Shown: one piece after another, positions 1 through 11,934 of the stretch
Layout: each line of letters starts with the position of its first letter
Position numbering within the stretch: position 1 is the first letter of the stretch
From: Clusia tigrina
Taxonomy: Eukaryota > Arthropoda > Insecta > Diptera > Clusiidae
Assembly (NCBI GenBank): GCA_920105625.2
Contig: OV050030.1
Coordinates: 33,164,516-33,228,515 of the forward strand
Length of the DNA stretch: 64,000 bases
Reading direction: 5' to 3'
Notes under the pieces: model-generated
The model's database searches: none
What the model saw: only the letters and a program-made list of their open reading frames with translations
What the model was told of the DNA's origin: nothing
Program-made: the position numbers and the translations under genes

Positions 1-708
1 CCACATCCATCCTCACTGCACTTCTATCCTCATACCTTCTCCATCCTCACACCACCTCTATCCTCATACCACCTCTATCCTCACACCACATCCAATTCCA
101 TCCTCACACCATCTCCATACTCACACCATCTCCATCCTCACACCATCTCTATACTCATACTACCTCTATCCTCATACCATCTCCATCCTCACACCATCTC
201 CATACTCACAGCACCTCTATCCTCATACCATATCCACTTCCATCCTCACACCATCTCTATCCTCACTTTACCTCCATACTCACACCAATTCTATCCTCAT
301 ACCATCTCCATCCTCACACCATCTCCATACTCACAGCACCTCTATCCTCATACTACCTCTATCCTCATACCACCTCCATCCTTATACCACCTCTATCCTC
401 ATACCACCTCTATCCTCATACTATCTCCATCCTCACACCATCTCCAACTCACAGCACCTCTATCCTCATACCATATCCACTTCCATCCTCACACCATCTC
501 TATCCTCACTTTACCTCCATACTCACACCAATTCTATCCTCATACCATCTCCATCCTCACACCATCTCCATACTCACAGCACCTCTATCCTCATACCATA
601 TCCACCTCCATACTCACATCACCTATATCCTTACACCACCTCCAACCTCACACCACCTCTATACTCATACCATATCCACTTCCATCCTCACACCATCTCC
701 ATTCTCAA
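1..708. repeat. Degenerate 18-20 bp minisatellite
   Basis: Cytosine-rich tandem units of the form CTCCATCCTCACACCAT recur from the first base to about 708, with C/T changes and some longer units carrying ATATCCACTTCC. The array runs off the left edge, so its full length is unknown. No coding frame survives through it. Confidence 0.93.
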
Positions 709-825
709 AGGACATTATCTCTTTCGGTTTCTTGCCAAAAGACTTGGCCTAAATATTCCAGACTTCTGCAGGAGCTGTTACAACGAGGAGGATGAGATGG
801 TGACACTTCTTGTGTCACTGCCAAG

Positions 826-828
<3 letters not shown>

Positions 829-873
<45 letters not shown>
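829..873. repeat. (TA)n microsatellite
   Basis: About 20 uninterrupted TA dinucleotides ending in a single TG step. Confidence 0.95.
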
Positions 874-1025
874 CCAGATGCCTATAAAAATATCTGGGCA
901 GCCAGAGTCTAGCAATGATCTGGAAGATCAGAGTTCTGTGGACATGAAGAGCATGCTCAGATTCATTCAGAGCACTGGGTGTTTAACATAATTACTCATG
1001 ATACAACGCCTCCATGCCCACTTTT

Positions 1026-1096
1026 TGGTGGTACTAGAATGGGTCGATGTTGGCCTAAGTGCGCCTGTAACTAACTGCATTTCGGAGCTTATACGC
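1026..1096. repeat. Dispersed repeat shared with 3516-3565, with LINE 3'-end words
   Basis: The stretch around GGTACTAGAATGGGTCGATG and the words CTGCATTTCGGAGCT recurs at 3516-3565. The copy here also contains GGCCTAAGTGCGCC, a word found in the 3' ends of LINE copies elsewhere in the window (19225, 38000, and 30600 on the other strand). It is probably a LINE 3'-end relic, but no coding part is visible beside it. Confidence 0.5.
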
Positions 1097-1449
1097 CCCC
1101 ACTTGCATATTGGAACTTCCTCCCAATGCATACAGGGTCCAATACTCCAACTTCGATTGGGTTTAATCCAATTTTGTGTGTTCCTAATGTAAATTTCGTC
1201 GATTTCGTTCAAATGATTTCGCGCATATCTTTGAATGCCTTCGCCTTCAAATGCAAACTATCTGCATACCTCCGTGGATATGAATGTATATATTCATATT
1301 TAGTATACTATATATAAGTGCGCTGCTCGTGGAATATGACCATCTGCCTTGTGGAGCCATGTGCCTCCCTGGCGGCCTTTGCAGAGCAGGTGTGTATAAC
1401 GAAACTCTCTGATAGCGATACGCTTTGATTTCTCTTCGTCCATCATCGC

Positions 1450-1489
1450 AGACGGACGGACGGACGGGCGGACGGACGGACGGACGGAC
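1450..1489. repeat. (GGAC)n microsatellite
   Basis: About ten GGAC tetranucleotides with one GGGC variant. Confidence 0.95.
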
Positions 1490-1499
1490 AGATAAGACA

Positions 1500-2200
1500 C
1501 TGACACGAATGATTCATGTGTTATTTTGAGCAGAAGCTCTTGAACTCTCGACTATTGTTTCCATGGGCTTATTAAGTATGCGAGGTTAGCGACTGCAGAG
1601 GAGGGGGTAGACCGACATGTGTCCTAATGTGTGTTTGTGTGTTAATTAATGGCAAATAAAAGTGACTGAGACTTTGCAGTAATAAATATAAATTTGATAT
1701 AGTTTTTGCATGTGAGAGCATGACTCAGACTTCCACTGAGGAGTCTTGAATGAATTCCAAGGAAAGTAAACGACCAACAGAAGCAAACCTAAACAGATAC
1801 TGTCTAATCTAGTAAGCATTGTGGAGCGACGGAAGTGACGCACTGTTCCAGTCTCATAGGGGCCCATTGAATGTGCTAATTAGGTTCCCACATAACACTC
1901 GCTTACCCCTGCTCACATACGCGATACTATTCACATTATCAGAGGAAATTACAGAACTCTGATTACGTGCTCTCTATTGAAAGCAATCAGGGCACTACGC
2001 AAAGCCACTGCGCACTACTCTGATGAGATTTGGGCACATTAGTACGCATTGTGTAGCTTGGGTCGCATAAGAAGAACACGTTCAAGGAAGAACAGAAGCA
2101 ATTGGCAAATTGTTCAATGTTATCTGCCAACGAACTCACAAGGACACGCGAACTAAACGCATCATCAAATCAATTGGAAATCTAAATGGTTTCAGGATAT
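1500..2200. other. Stretch without recognisable features
   Basis: Mixed-composition sequence with only short chance open frames. I see no array, inverted terminal repeat or protein similarity that I can name. Confidence 0.5.
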
Positions 2201-2204
2201 GGTG

Positions 2205-3353
2205 GAGACAAGAAAGGCCGTAAAGATGTGGCTAAGAAAGGCCGTAAAGATGTGCCTAAGAAAGGTCGTGCGAGTATGTATGAGCAAAGAAGAGGGTCCA
2301 GAAGTGGACCTAAGAAAGTCCGTAAAGATGTGGTTAAGAAAGGACGTACGAGTATGTATGAGCAAAGAACAGGGTCGAGGGGTGGAGCTAAGAAAGTCCG
2401 TAAAGATGTGACTAAGAAAGGTCGTACGAGTATGTATGAGCAAAGAACAGGGTCCAGGGGTGGAGCTAAGAAAGGCCGTAAAGATGTGGCTAACAAAGGA
2501 CGTACGAGTATGTATGAGCAAAGAACAGGGTCCAGGGGTGGAGCTAAGAAAGGCCGTAAAGATGTGGCTAAGAAAGGCCGTTAAGATGTGGCTAAGAGAG
2601 GCCGTAAAGATGTTCCTAAGAAAGGTCGTGCGAGTATGTATGAGCAAAGAAGAGGGTCCAGAAGTGGACCTAAGAAAGACCGTAAAGATGTGGCTAAGAA
2701 AGGACGTACGAGTATGTATGAGCAAAGAACAGGGTCGAGGGGTGGAGCTAAGAAAGACCGTAAAGATGTGGCTAAGAAAGGCCGTTAAGATGTGGCTAAG
2801 AGAGGCCGTAAAGATGTGCCTAAGAAAGGTCGTGCGAGTATGTATGAGCAAAGAAGAGGGTCCAGAAGTGGACCTAAGAAAGACCGTAAAGATGTGGCTA
2901 AGAAAGGACGTACGAGTATGTATGAGCAAAGAACAGGGTCGAGGGGTGGAGCTAAGAAAGGCCGTAAAGATGTGGCTAAGAAAGGCCGTTAAGATGTGGC
3001 TAAGAGAGGCCGTAAAGATGTGCCTAAGAAAGGTCGTGCGAGTATGTATGAGCAAAGAAGAGGGTCCAGAAGTGGACCTAAGAAAGACCGTAAAGATGTG
3101 GCTAACAAAGGACGTACGAGTATGTATGAGCAAAGAACAGGGTCCAGGGGTGGAGCTAAGAAAGGCCGTAAAGATGTGGCTAAGAAAGGCCGTTAAGATG
3201 TGGCTAAGAGAGGCCGTAAAGATGTGCCTAAGAAAGGTCGTACGAGTATGTATGAGCAAAGAACAGGGTCCAGGGGTGGAGCTAAGAAAGGCCGTAAAGA
3301 TGAGACTAAGAAAGGACGTACGAGTATGTATGAGCAAAGAACATGGTCCAGGG
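2205..3353. repeat. Minisatellite with 24- and 54-bp subunits in a 204-bp higher-order unit
   Basis: Two subunits alternate: a 24-bp one (GCTAAGAAAGGCCGTAAAGA plus TGTG) and a 54-bp one carrying ACGAGTATGTATGAGCAAAG. From about 2588 they form a 204-bp higher-order unit (two 54-mers and four 24-mers) repeated at 2588, 2792, 2996 and 3200. All lengths are multiples of three, so several frames stay open on both strands: up to 309 codons on plus (2436-3365) and 381 on minus. No start context, signal or second exon supports translation, so I call it a repeat and not a gene. Confidence 0.93.
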
Positions 3354-3483
3354 GTTTATGTGTAGCAAATAGAGGAATAAGAAATATCATCGCCAGAATG
3401 TAGAGGATTTGGAGTAGCGCCAACGAGCCTGTAAAATACTCTTACTGATGGCACAATGTCTCAATGACCCCTTTTTCGTGGTA

Positions 3484-3520
3484 CTAGGTAGGTAGGTAGG
3501 TAAAGCGGCCGCCCGAAGGT
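3484..3520 (-). mobile_element. LINE 3'-terminus relic
   Basis: A GGTA-type simple tail followed by AAGCGGCCGCCCGAAGG is the reverse complement of the end GGCGGCCGCT...ACCTACC seen at 30328 and 30522. Only the terminus remains. Confidence 0.45.
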
Positions 3521-3594
3521 GGTACCAGAATGGGTCGATGTTGGTCTAACTGCATTTCGGAGCTATCGATGTGGGCAGTATAAAATGAAAATGA

Positions 3595-3800
3595 TTTTAA
3601 AGCCTTTTCTATAGGCGAGTATAAGCTTGGGCGGCACTGAGATGCAAGTTTTTGAGTGAAGGCAGGATCGTAATCGAAATGAAAAGTGGGCTTAAAACTC
3701 CAATAAATTTCTATAGCCAAGTATAGGCAAGTATAGGCTTGTGCGGCACTGATTTGGTCTCACAGAGATACAACTTTTTGGGTGAAGGCAGGATCATAAT
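3595..3800. repeat. Diverged tandem duplication of about 110 bp
   Basis: Two copies of a segment containing GCGGCACTGA and GTGAAGGCAGGATC lie head to tail. Confidence 0.7.
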
Positions 3801-4069
3801 TGGACTATAAACTCAGAGGTCTTGAAAAACTGACCAAGTAACATACGATATAAGAGAACTTTTCGTTGGGTTTGAGGTTCCAGATTGTCTACGGTTCTTG
3901 ATATTCCCTTATGTCATGCTTTGTTATGCCTTGAAATACTGCATGGAAGACATATTCTCTAAACTTCCATACTAATCTGAGGATATTTTTATATCTCCAC
4001 CAAGCGGATTAGAAAACTAACTATATCAATGTGTCGGTGTTGACTAGAAGCGTAGATAAATATATATAT

Positions 4070-4730
4070 ATATAGAAATAAAGAATTTATATAATTAATG
4101 TATACCATAAATCTGAAACCGTGGTTCGAGTTCTTCGGAAAAGTTCTCCAGATTTCCAGGTAATACTAAACTTAAACTCAACCATCAGGAAGAAAGAAAA
4201 CGACCCCAACATGCGCATTAGAGTTTAACTATTTCAGTGTGAAGTGATTATCTGGAACCGTAGATATTTTTATAGATAAATTTATACCACAAATCTGAAA
4301 CCGTGGTTAGAATTCTCCCGAACAGTGTTCTCCATATTTCCAACTAATACTAAACTAAAACTCAACCATCAGGAAGAAAGAAAACGACCCTCCAAGACTC
4401 ACTAGAAACCAACTATATACGAGTATATCCAACAACTATATATATAAATATAAATAAATGGATACCACAAATCTGAAACAGTGGTTAGAGTTCTTCGGAA
4501 CAGTTCTCCAGATTTCCAGGTAATACTAAACTAAAACTCAACCATCAGGAAGAAAGAAAACGACGTCACCAGGCACATTAGAAACCAACTATTTCAGTGT
4601 GACGTGATTGTCTAGAACCGTAGATATCTATATAGATAAATTTATACCACAAATCGGAAATCGTGTTACAGTTCTTCCGAACAGTTCTCCAACTTTCGGG
4701 TTAATATTATTATTCAACCATCAGGAACAA
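4070..4730. repeat. Four-copy tandem repeat of about 180 bp
   Basis: The words ATACCACAAATCTGAAACCG and AACTCAACCATCAGGAAGAA recur near 4102, 4283, 4461 and 4643. Each unit also holds a short TATATA run. Copies differ by scattered substitutions and small indels. Confidence 0.88.
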
Positions 4731-5294
4731 AGAAAGCTGGTCAGAATATACCTAAAGAATTCGCAGTGACCGAAGCATAATTTTCCTTGTAATGCTATAT
4801 AATTATATACGAAACAAAGAGAGGTCCCATGAAATTCCGATATTGAGGAAAATCTTCCAAGAAAAGTAAGATAAATACATATCTTTATATATATATTATG
4901 TTTCCCATTACTAATTACCGAGCTGAATATTGTCAGAAGTGCCTCTGAATAAACAGTCTCTCGTCGTTTATGAAGTGAAATATCACTCGGCGAGATCTCC
5001 AATCTTGTATCGCGAATAACGAGATTTGTGAAATGAGATCTCATGAAGACTCACTGAAATTTAAGCAGTCCTTTCATTTATTCGTCTTTGTTCTAAGCGC
5101 TACTCAGATTATACTATTAGCCTATAATTCGACCCTGACTGCCCCACTTTCAATTTTAAGAAAGTTCACGGAATAATTTCGGGAGACCTCGTCTTGGAAA
5201 AGGAGTTTTTATTTTGTCATGCATATTTGTATGTAACACCTTTTTGCTAAAGAGGAGCTCCCAAAAAATGTTAACTGGAGGTCTCGCTCTGTAA

Positions 5295-5705
5295 AGGAGA
5301 ACAAACTGTCTAAAAAAAGAACAAAGTGTGTAAAAAAGAGAACAAACTATCCAAAAAGGAGAACAAAGTGTGTAAAAAGGAGAACAAACTGTGTAAAAAG
5401 GAGAACAAACTGTGTAAAAAGGAGAACAAGGTGTCTAAAAAGGGGAGCAAAGTGTCTAAAACGGAGAATAAAGTGTCTAAAAAGGAGAATAAAGTGTCTA
5501 AAAAGGAGAGCAAAGTGCCTAAAAAGGAGAGCAAAGTGCCTAAAAAGGAGAACAAAGTGTGTAAAAAGGAGAACAAAGTGTCTAAAAAGGAGAACAAAGT
5601 GTGTAAAAAGGAGAACAAAGTGTCTAAAAAGGAGAACAAACTATCTAAAAAGGAGAAGTGTCCAAAAAGAAGAACAAAGTGTCTAAAAAGGGGACCAAAG
5701 TGTAT
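5295..5705. repeat. 21-bp minisatellite
   Basis: About twenty units of GTGTCTAAAAAGGAGAACAA plus A. The 21-bp period keeps frames open on both strands: a Lys/Asn/Glu-rich plus frame at 5326-5736 and a Phe/Leu-rich minus frame at 5310-5639. Their composition is explained by the repeat alone. Confidence 0.93.
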
Positions 5706-5739
5706 ACTCCAACGAACAATAAGAACTCCTCCTTGAATC

Positions 5740-6800
5740 TACTGGTAGTACTCTGAGGATGCGCCTCTTTCCTGCTGGGTTAGTTTACATTACTGTGTGT
5801 GTGGGTTGGGGCGCTGATGTGTATTATTCTTATCTATTGTCAAGTCCTTCCATATAGACTACTATCGTATCTTACTTGATACTTGTAAGACCGTTTATTT
5901 TCTGTTAGTAATTTTATCTGTTTCTTCGCGTTTTCATTATGAAACTATCCCAAGTTTTATAACTAATAAGCTATTTATTTTTCTATAACGCTCCAATATC
6001 AAAACAGTTGATTCAGTTAAATAGAATCTGGCAATTTCAAACAACCTCGGACGCAAATTGAAGGCTTGCCTAAGAGAACAATCACGCTTCTCCATGAAGC
6101 GTGAAATACGTGAACGGAACCGCGCATTGTATAAATTACGAAACAGCCTTCAGTGAGGCACGGAACACATTTGTACGAAACACTCCGTTGGAATTTATAG
6201 AAATTTGTTAATGTGAACGGTGCCGAAGCCAACTGAAACGGTGAATTAAGCGAGTCAGTTGAAAAATGTTAAGAGTACTTCTTAAGAACAGTTTTGTAAA
6301 GGTGGGTCCCGATAAACAAAATTTTTACGTTCAAATTAAGAGGCTTTTATGGGGATTCTCGGATTACTTCAGAAGATTTTTGCTGAACCAAATGGTCTCC
6401 TGGAGAGTCCAAATCGGAAAGCGCTTTTATATAGGGTACTAATATTTAAGATTACTAAACATTTATAGGGAATATCCGCATTCCTTTAACAAAGACTGTC
6501 GTACAAAGTCGGAATCTTGAAAGAAGTTTACCCTGATTAATTAGATTAGAACCTCGATAATAGATTCTGGTTTCACCTAACTTCATAGGATTATAATATA
6601 GGAGGAATTTAGTGGATTTCTATATAGACTATTGTTTCGCCTAACTACATAGGAGTATATATTAGAGGCTTTTACTGGATTTTTAGATTTTTATATAAGA
6701 ATGTTCATTCATATTAAATCTTCTGAACTAGGTATTAGGGGAACTTTAATACAATTACATCATTATCACAATAACAGTAAGAAAATACTCTTAAACTGGC
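5740..6800. other. Stretch without recognisable features
   Basis: AT-rich sequence. A loosely repeated theme of flanks containing AGGCTTTTAT and GGATTTTTAG hints at an old degraded array between 6300 and 6700, but no clean period can be set. Confidence 0.4.
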
Positions 6801-6804
6801 CCCC

Positions 6805-7230
6805 GGCCTCCTTGGTTAGTGGGAAGCATGCGAGACTCACACTTTGGGGAGTTGTGGTTTCGACTCCTGCAATAGTTGAGGAGTTTATAATGCTGAATCG
6901 GCCTCTGTGGTCTAGTGAAAAACATGCTAGACTCACACTTTGGGAGGGTTGTGGTTTCGAATCCTGCCCCAGGCATGGTTTCAAAACTGCTTCATTCCCA
7001 CAATAGTTGAGGAGTTTATAATGCTGAGTCGGCATCTGTGGTCTATTGGGAAGCATACTACACTCACCCTTGGGGGGGTGGGTCATGGGTTCGAATCCTG
7101 CTCCGGGGCTTGGACTCAAAAATTCTTCTTTCTAAATATTGTTATCTACCAGTCGAAGGCCTTAGTTGCTAGTACTCATTCTCCCAACCCCTTCTACCTT
7201 GATAATTAATCATGGTAGAAGGTATAACAA
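6805..7230 (+). mobile_element. tRNA-derived SINE with three tandem heads
   Basis: Three tRNA-like heads start near 6805, 6900 and 7030. Each has an A-box-like segment (TGGTCTAGTG, or GGTTAGTGGGAAGC in the first), the shared CATGCTAGACTCACAC, and in the second and third a B box GGTTCGAATCCTGC. Heads are joined by a 45-bp linker containing CACAATAGTTGAGGAGTTTA. Only the last head is followed by the family tail, GCTAGTACTCATTC through TAATTAATCATGGTAGAAGG. The same head, linker and tail are found at 27160-27425 and 51715-51925. Such elements are transcribed by RNA polymerase III from the internal boxes and moved by a LINE partner; that is family knowledge, not seen here. Confidence 0.85.
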
Positions 7231-7234
7231 TCTT

Positions 7235-7845
7235 AATAAGAACTCTTTGGTATATGAATATCTGGGGTAGGTGAACTCCAGCGCTGGTTGCTTACAGTAT
7301 TAACTCTATAACTCTAAATTCGTAGTATTTTCATGGAACCAGAACATGGCAAATAAATTAATAGGATTTTAGAAAATGTTCATAACAATTTTCTTAGAAA
7401 TGAGAAGCTCTTAAAAGCTGGGAAGGTCTATAAACTAAAAATGTATCTACTAGAAAAAAACAGTCCAAAAAAGTTTCTCTATCAGAGTATTTTTGGAGCT
7501 ACGCTGATGTATAAAATAAAGTCATTTAAGAGGCTCTTGGAATTTTTCTTCAAAATTTGCCAAAGTTGGAAGAGTCTAAACTGAATCTAATTATACAAAA
7601 AAGGTCCCAAAATATATATATTTCAGAGCCTTTCCGTAGCACTATTGACCTAAGAAATTAGACACATTTCTGTGAACTTTTTGTCCCCGTTTGGAATAGG
7701 ATTTGTTTAACAATTCAGAAGGGTTTTTATACACGTTACGAGTTCCAAAAACGCCAAAATTACTCAAAGAGTTGCGAAGACTTTAAAAGTCCAAAATGAT
7801 AAAATTATTAATAATAAAACTCTGAAAAGTAGATCCCCACACTCT
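7235..7845. other. AT-rich stretch, no gene seen
   Basis: Short imperfect repetitions of words such as GGAATTTTTC and AAAGTTGGAAGAGTC are present, but no convincing array or coding frame. Confidence 0.4.
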
Positions 7846-7847
7846 TG

Positions 7848-8700
7848 AAAAAAGGTCTCCAGGTAACTTAGGAATCTTCAGAAGCCATGAAGTGGATCTT
7901 CGGACCCTTTAACAGGGTTTTCAAGTAAATTAGGAATCCTAAGAAGCAATGAAGTGGTTGTTCAGACTCTTTCAATAGAGTTTTCAGGTAAATTAGGAAT
8001 CCTAAGAAGCAATGAAGTAGATCCCTAGACTCTTGTAAACGGTCTCCAGGTAAATTAGGAATCTTCAAAAGCCATTAAGTGGGTCTTCGGACCCTTTAAC
8101 AGGGTTTTCAAGTAAATTAGGAATCTTCAGAAGCCATGAAGTGGATCTTCGGACCCTTTAACAGGGTTTTCAAGTAAATTAGGAATCCTAAGAAGCAATG
8201 AAGTGGTTGTTCAGACTCTTTCAATAGAGTTTTCAGGTAAATTAGGAATCCTAAGAAGCAATGAAGTAGATCCCTAGACTCTTGTAAACGGTCTCCAGGT
8301 AAATTAGGAATCTTCAAAAGCCATTAAGTGGGTCTTCGGACCCTTTAACAGGGTTTTCAAGTAAATTAGGAATCCTAAGAAGGAATGAAGTGGGTCTTCG
8401 GAGTCTTTCAATAGGGTTTCCAGATAAATTATGAATCCTAAGAAGGAATGAAGTGGGTCTTCGGACTCTTTCAATAGGGTTTCCAGATAAATTAGGAATC
8501 CTAAGAAGCAATGAAGTAGATCCCTAGACTCTTGAAAAAGGGTCTCCGGGTAAATTAGGATTCTTCAAAAGCCATGAAGTGGGTCTTCGGACTCTTTAAA
8601 TAGGGTTTCCAGATAAAGTAGGAATCCTAAGAAGCAATGAAGTGGTTGTTCGGCATTGTTTCCTTCGGGTTTCCAAGTAAATTAGGAATCCTAAAGAACT
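7848..8700. repeat. 63-bp tandem repeat with a 249-bp higher-order unit
   Basis: Units built on GTAAATTAGGAATCCTAAGA, AGCAATGAAGTGG and TCGGACTCTTTCAATAGGG recur about 13 times. A four-unit block at about 7868 is repeated almost unchanged at 8117, a 249-bp step. Identical 66-codon minus frames in the two blocks reflect the duplication, not a gene. Confidence 0.92.
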
Positions 8701-8704
8701 CTTA

Positions 8705-9390
8705 GGTTGGCAACCAAGTGTCTGAATTTATTAAATTGGAATTATAAGTCATAGGCCCAGAAGCAGGGCTGGAGATTTGGGTATTTGTATTTCAATAAAT
8801 GTCAATATATTATGAAATATATTAATTATATTTGTATCATAGTATAGTCAAATGGGCATCCATTCCTGACCTCCTTCTCCGGCCTATCCCACTACTTTTC
8901 TATAATTACAAAGCATAATTAATACTCCACTTAAGTAGTAAGATTTTGAACTATTCAAGGAAGGTTTCCATACAAATTATAGGTTCTAAAAACTCTTAAA
9001 TTCCTGATATCCACACTCATTAAATTAGAATCATAAGAAACTGAACATTCGGTATCTTTTTAGTGCCTCACTAGGATAGCAGTGGATATTTCGTTGCAGA
9101 TTTCCACACAAATTATAGGTCCTAAAGACTCCCAAATCGGTTATTAGGATGTCAGCCCATAATTTAAGTGTCTGAATTTATTAAATTGGAATTATACATA
9201 ATAGGCTCGGACGCCAGTGCTTGGGATTTGGTATTTAGTATTAACAAAAGAGTCAGTATAATATTAAATATATTTGTATCATAAAAAGATGATTAGTACC
9301 CCAATTAAGAAGTATTTAAGTAAGATTTTGAACTATTCACGGAAGGTTTACATATAAATTATAGGTCCTAAAGACTCCTAAATTAATGAC
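8705..9390. repeat. Diverged duplication of about 460 bp
   Basis: TCTGAATTTATTAAATTGGA occurs at 8711 and 9171. The following sequence is shared, including TTTGTATCATA and, near 8951, 9090 and 9332, AAATTATAGGTCCTAAAGAC. The copies are clearly older than those of the 63-bp array beside them. Confidence 0.75.
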
Positions 9391-9399
9391 GACCGACAT

Positions 9400-11440
9400 T
9401 TTTAGGTTTAATCTTATTAATAATAGTAAATAAATAAGAATACTAAGTAAAAAATTTGAAAAATCAGTCTCTAGTTCATCACTTGCATACCTCTTGAAGC
9501 TATGTAAGTATATGTTTCCCCCTTTTCCGTCATATTTTGATTGCCTGCTTCTATTATTTGCCGGTCATATCCCCCGTAGGGTGCACCTAAGTGCAACCAA
9601 GCCAAATGCGCCACATTTTCTTGTTGCAATAAAAAATTCTACAAAAAGAAATCCATTCTATTTCGCTCAAGGCAATTTAAATAAACAATTTGAGGCGGCT
9701 GGGAGGGTACAATTACGTTTTCTGAATCAACAGCATGGCGCACCCCGCCTCCTGGGCCCACAGAGTGCGAGGGCCTGTAAGCAGTGATTGCATTAGGAGC
9801 GCCAGTGTAATTATAAACGCCTTCGGCACGAAGTCAAAACAAAATTCAGCACCAAAAATACAAAATATCTTTTGCCAATTACCACAGAACTGCGCAACAG
9901 TTTTTCCCTCTTGCTATTCAAATGCTTGCAAATACAGTTTTATTATTATTAATGTAATTATAATAATTTATTTTGAACTCACCCATACAACGGCCAAAGC
10001 CCCAATATCCTAAATTCTTTGTCGTTTGGTGGATGCGCGAAAATTCGGTTGACTGTGGTCCACTTGCAGAGGCCTTTTGCAATTCAAATGAAGATCTCAA
10101 ATTTTAACTTTCGATTGTATCCAATGAAAATCTCTGTTCTGTGTTGTTGTTAATTTAATAAGCAAAATACGTCGTTTGCCTTTATTCAAAGGTCTCTGTT
10201 GCTTTGCGAGCAGATTTTTCAAAAATTCACACTTTTTGTGCGAACCAAAAAAAAAAAGTTCACTCGAATGTTGTTGTAATTGTTGTTTTTGTTTTACCTG
10301 TTTATTTCAGGTCAAAGTTTCGGTGTATTGGCGAGTTAATCGACATCGAAAATAATTTCTATCGCTGTTGCCTGCGGCAAACTAAAAATTCCACCGCTTT
10401 GCTTTTAAGTTAATACACATTAATAATAAATCGCAATATTGAAGCGCTTTAATTTACTCGCAGAAATGTCACAAAAATCAAGTAAATATTTTTACGCTGG
10501 AAAACACACAAAGATCGCCTTTTGAGACGTTACCCGATCGGAAGACTGAAAACGACTGAATTGATCTGGTAAATGCCGAATGCACGATTGCTCAGCGTAT
10601 ATATACGAAAAATTTTGCTTATGCTGGCAACACTCACACTAACAATCGCTCTCAATCGTAGCGTATACGATATCAGTATGTATGGGCGTGTGTGTACTGC
10701 TGTTCTTTTTCACAATGATAACACGTTTGCACACAAACTACACAAATGTATGTAACACTGAAGGTCTGCGCTGCTGGCTTCATTAATACATTTAAAATGG
10801 TTTTAAACGACTTCGCCAGATGTGGGCTGGCAACGTGTGAAGTAAGCGGAGTGGGGAGGATCACATAAGTTATAGTGGTGATGCAGGGAGAAAAATATTA
10901 TTGTTTTATAGCAGCTGCGCGTGTGTGAGTACTTACAGCGACGTAATAGAGAAACAGCTGATTATTTGCCTATTATTATTTGCGTTTTCAGGCAAACACA
11001 TCAATATGTGTGTTCGTGTGTGTGTCACTGTAGGCTAACGTTTATTATGATTTCTTGTTGTTGTTGGTGTTGTTGTTACTTGTTTGTTTATGCTTGAAAA
11101 TATTCCAAACCATGGCCCGTATACGATAATTTGCACAACGTAAGCGCATATATTTTCCCTTTTGTTTTGATATGCGCTTTCTTGGCACCACGTCTCTATT
11201 TATTTATTATTATTATTTTTTTTTATGTTTTGCGTGTGTTTCGCTGAACTTTGGTTATTTTGATGGGTTAAAACACAAAGAAAATTTCACTTTTTTTCGA
11301 ATTGGCATAAATTAAAAAACAGTGGCCCGTTTCCGTTTTAGCATAGCATAAACAAAAGAAAGTACGTCCCTGACGTCTCTTCCAAACACTGCAATGAGAA
11401 ACAAAAAAAAAAGCAAATTAATTTCACAGACACAAATATA
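9400..11440. other. Repeat-poor, possibly host promoter or intron sequence
   Basis: This is among the few stretches over 1 kb with no visible array or transposon. It has T-rich runs, several TTGTTG tracts and a TATATATA motif at about 10599. On the minus strand an ATAAACAG|GTAAAA motif near 10310 looks like a splice donor, while the plus strand at the same place reads as an acceptor (T-rich tract, TTTCAG). I cannot tell which, if either, is used. The open frame at 9494-9787 (97 codons) has no recognisable domain. Confidence 0.3.
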
Positions 11441-11457
11441 CAGATACAATATACACA

Positions 11458-11550
11458 AAGATACAGTATATACATACATGTATGTGTATATGTACATGCA
11501 TGTACATATACATATACATACTCTTATATACATTTATATACATTCATAAA
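11458..11550. repeat. TACA/TATG-rich microsatellite
   Basis: Alternating ATACA, TATG and GTACATG words give a simple-sequence block of the kind common in fruit-fly genomes. Confidence 0.7.
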
Positions 11551-11934
11551 AACATTTGTTTATTTAAACTAAATAAATGGCACGGGAATTACTTTTGGCG
11601 GCATATTTGTCCTTACATGCCAACAATAATCATAACTATAATCCTTCCTCTCCATTGCCTGCCTATCGTGGCATATGCGTTTATGTTTTAAATTATATTA
11701 TAACTTTTATTAAGCTGAAATTATTGTTTATTCGAGTGGAAAATTTTGTCACTTTAATCTAATCAATATTGACTTTTTGCGCATAAATGTTGCTTTGCTT
11801 TTGTTTGTTGACTCGACCTTAAAATGAATTAAATGTCAAGATACTTGAAAGATTTTTTTGTATAATTTACTTAATTGTTTGAGCAAAGCTGAGATTTTAT
11901 TTATATATACTGTAGTGATAATAATGACTCTATA

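Noticed and set aside
2192..3337. 381-codon minus frame and 309-codon plus frame as genes
   Set aside because: Both are produced by repeat units divisible by three. They overlap on opposite strands and have no signal, start context or conserved domain.
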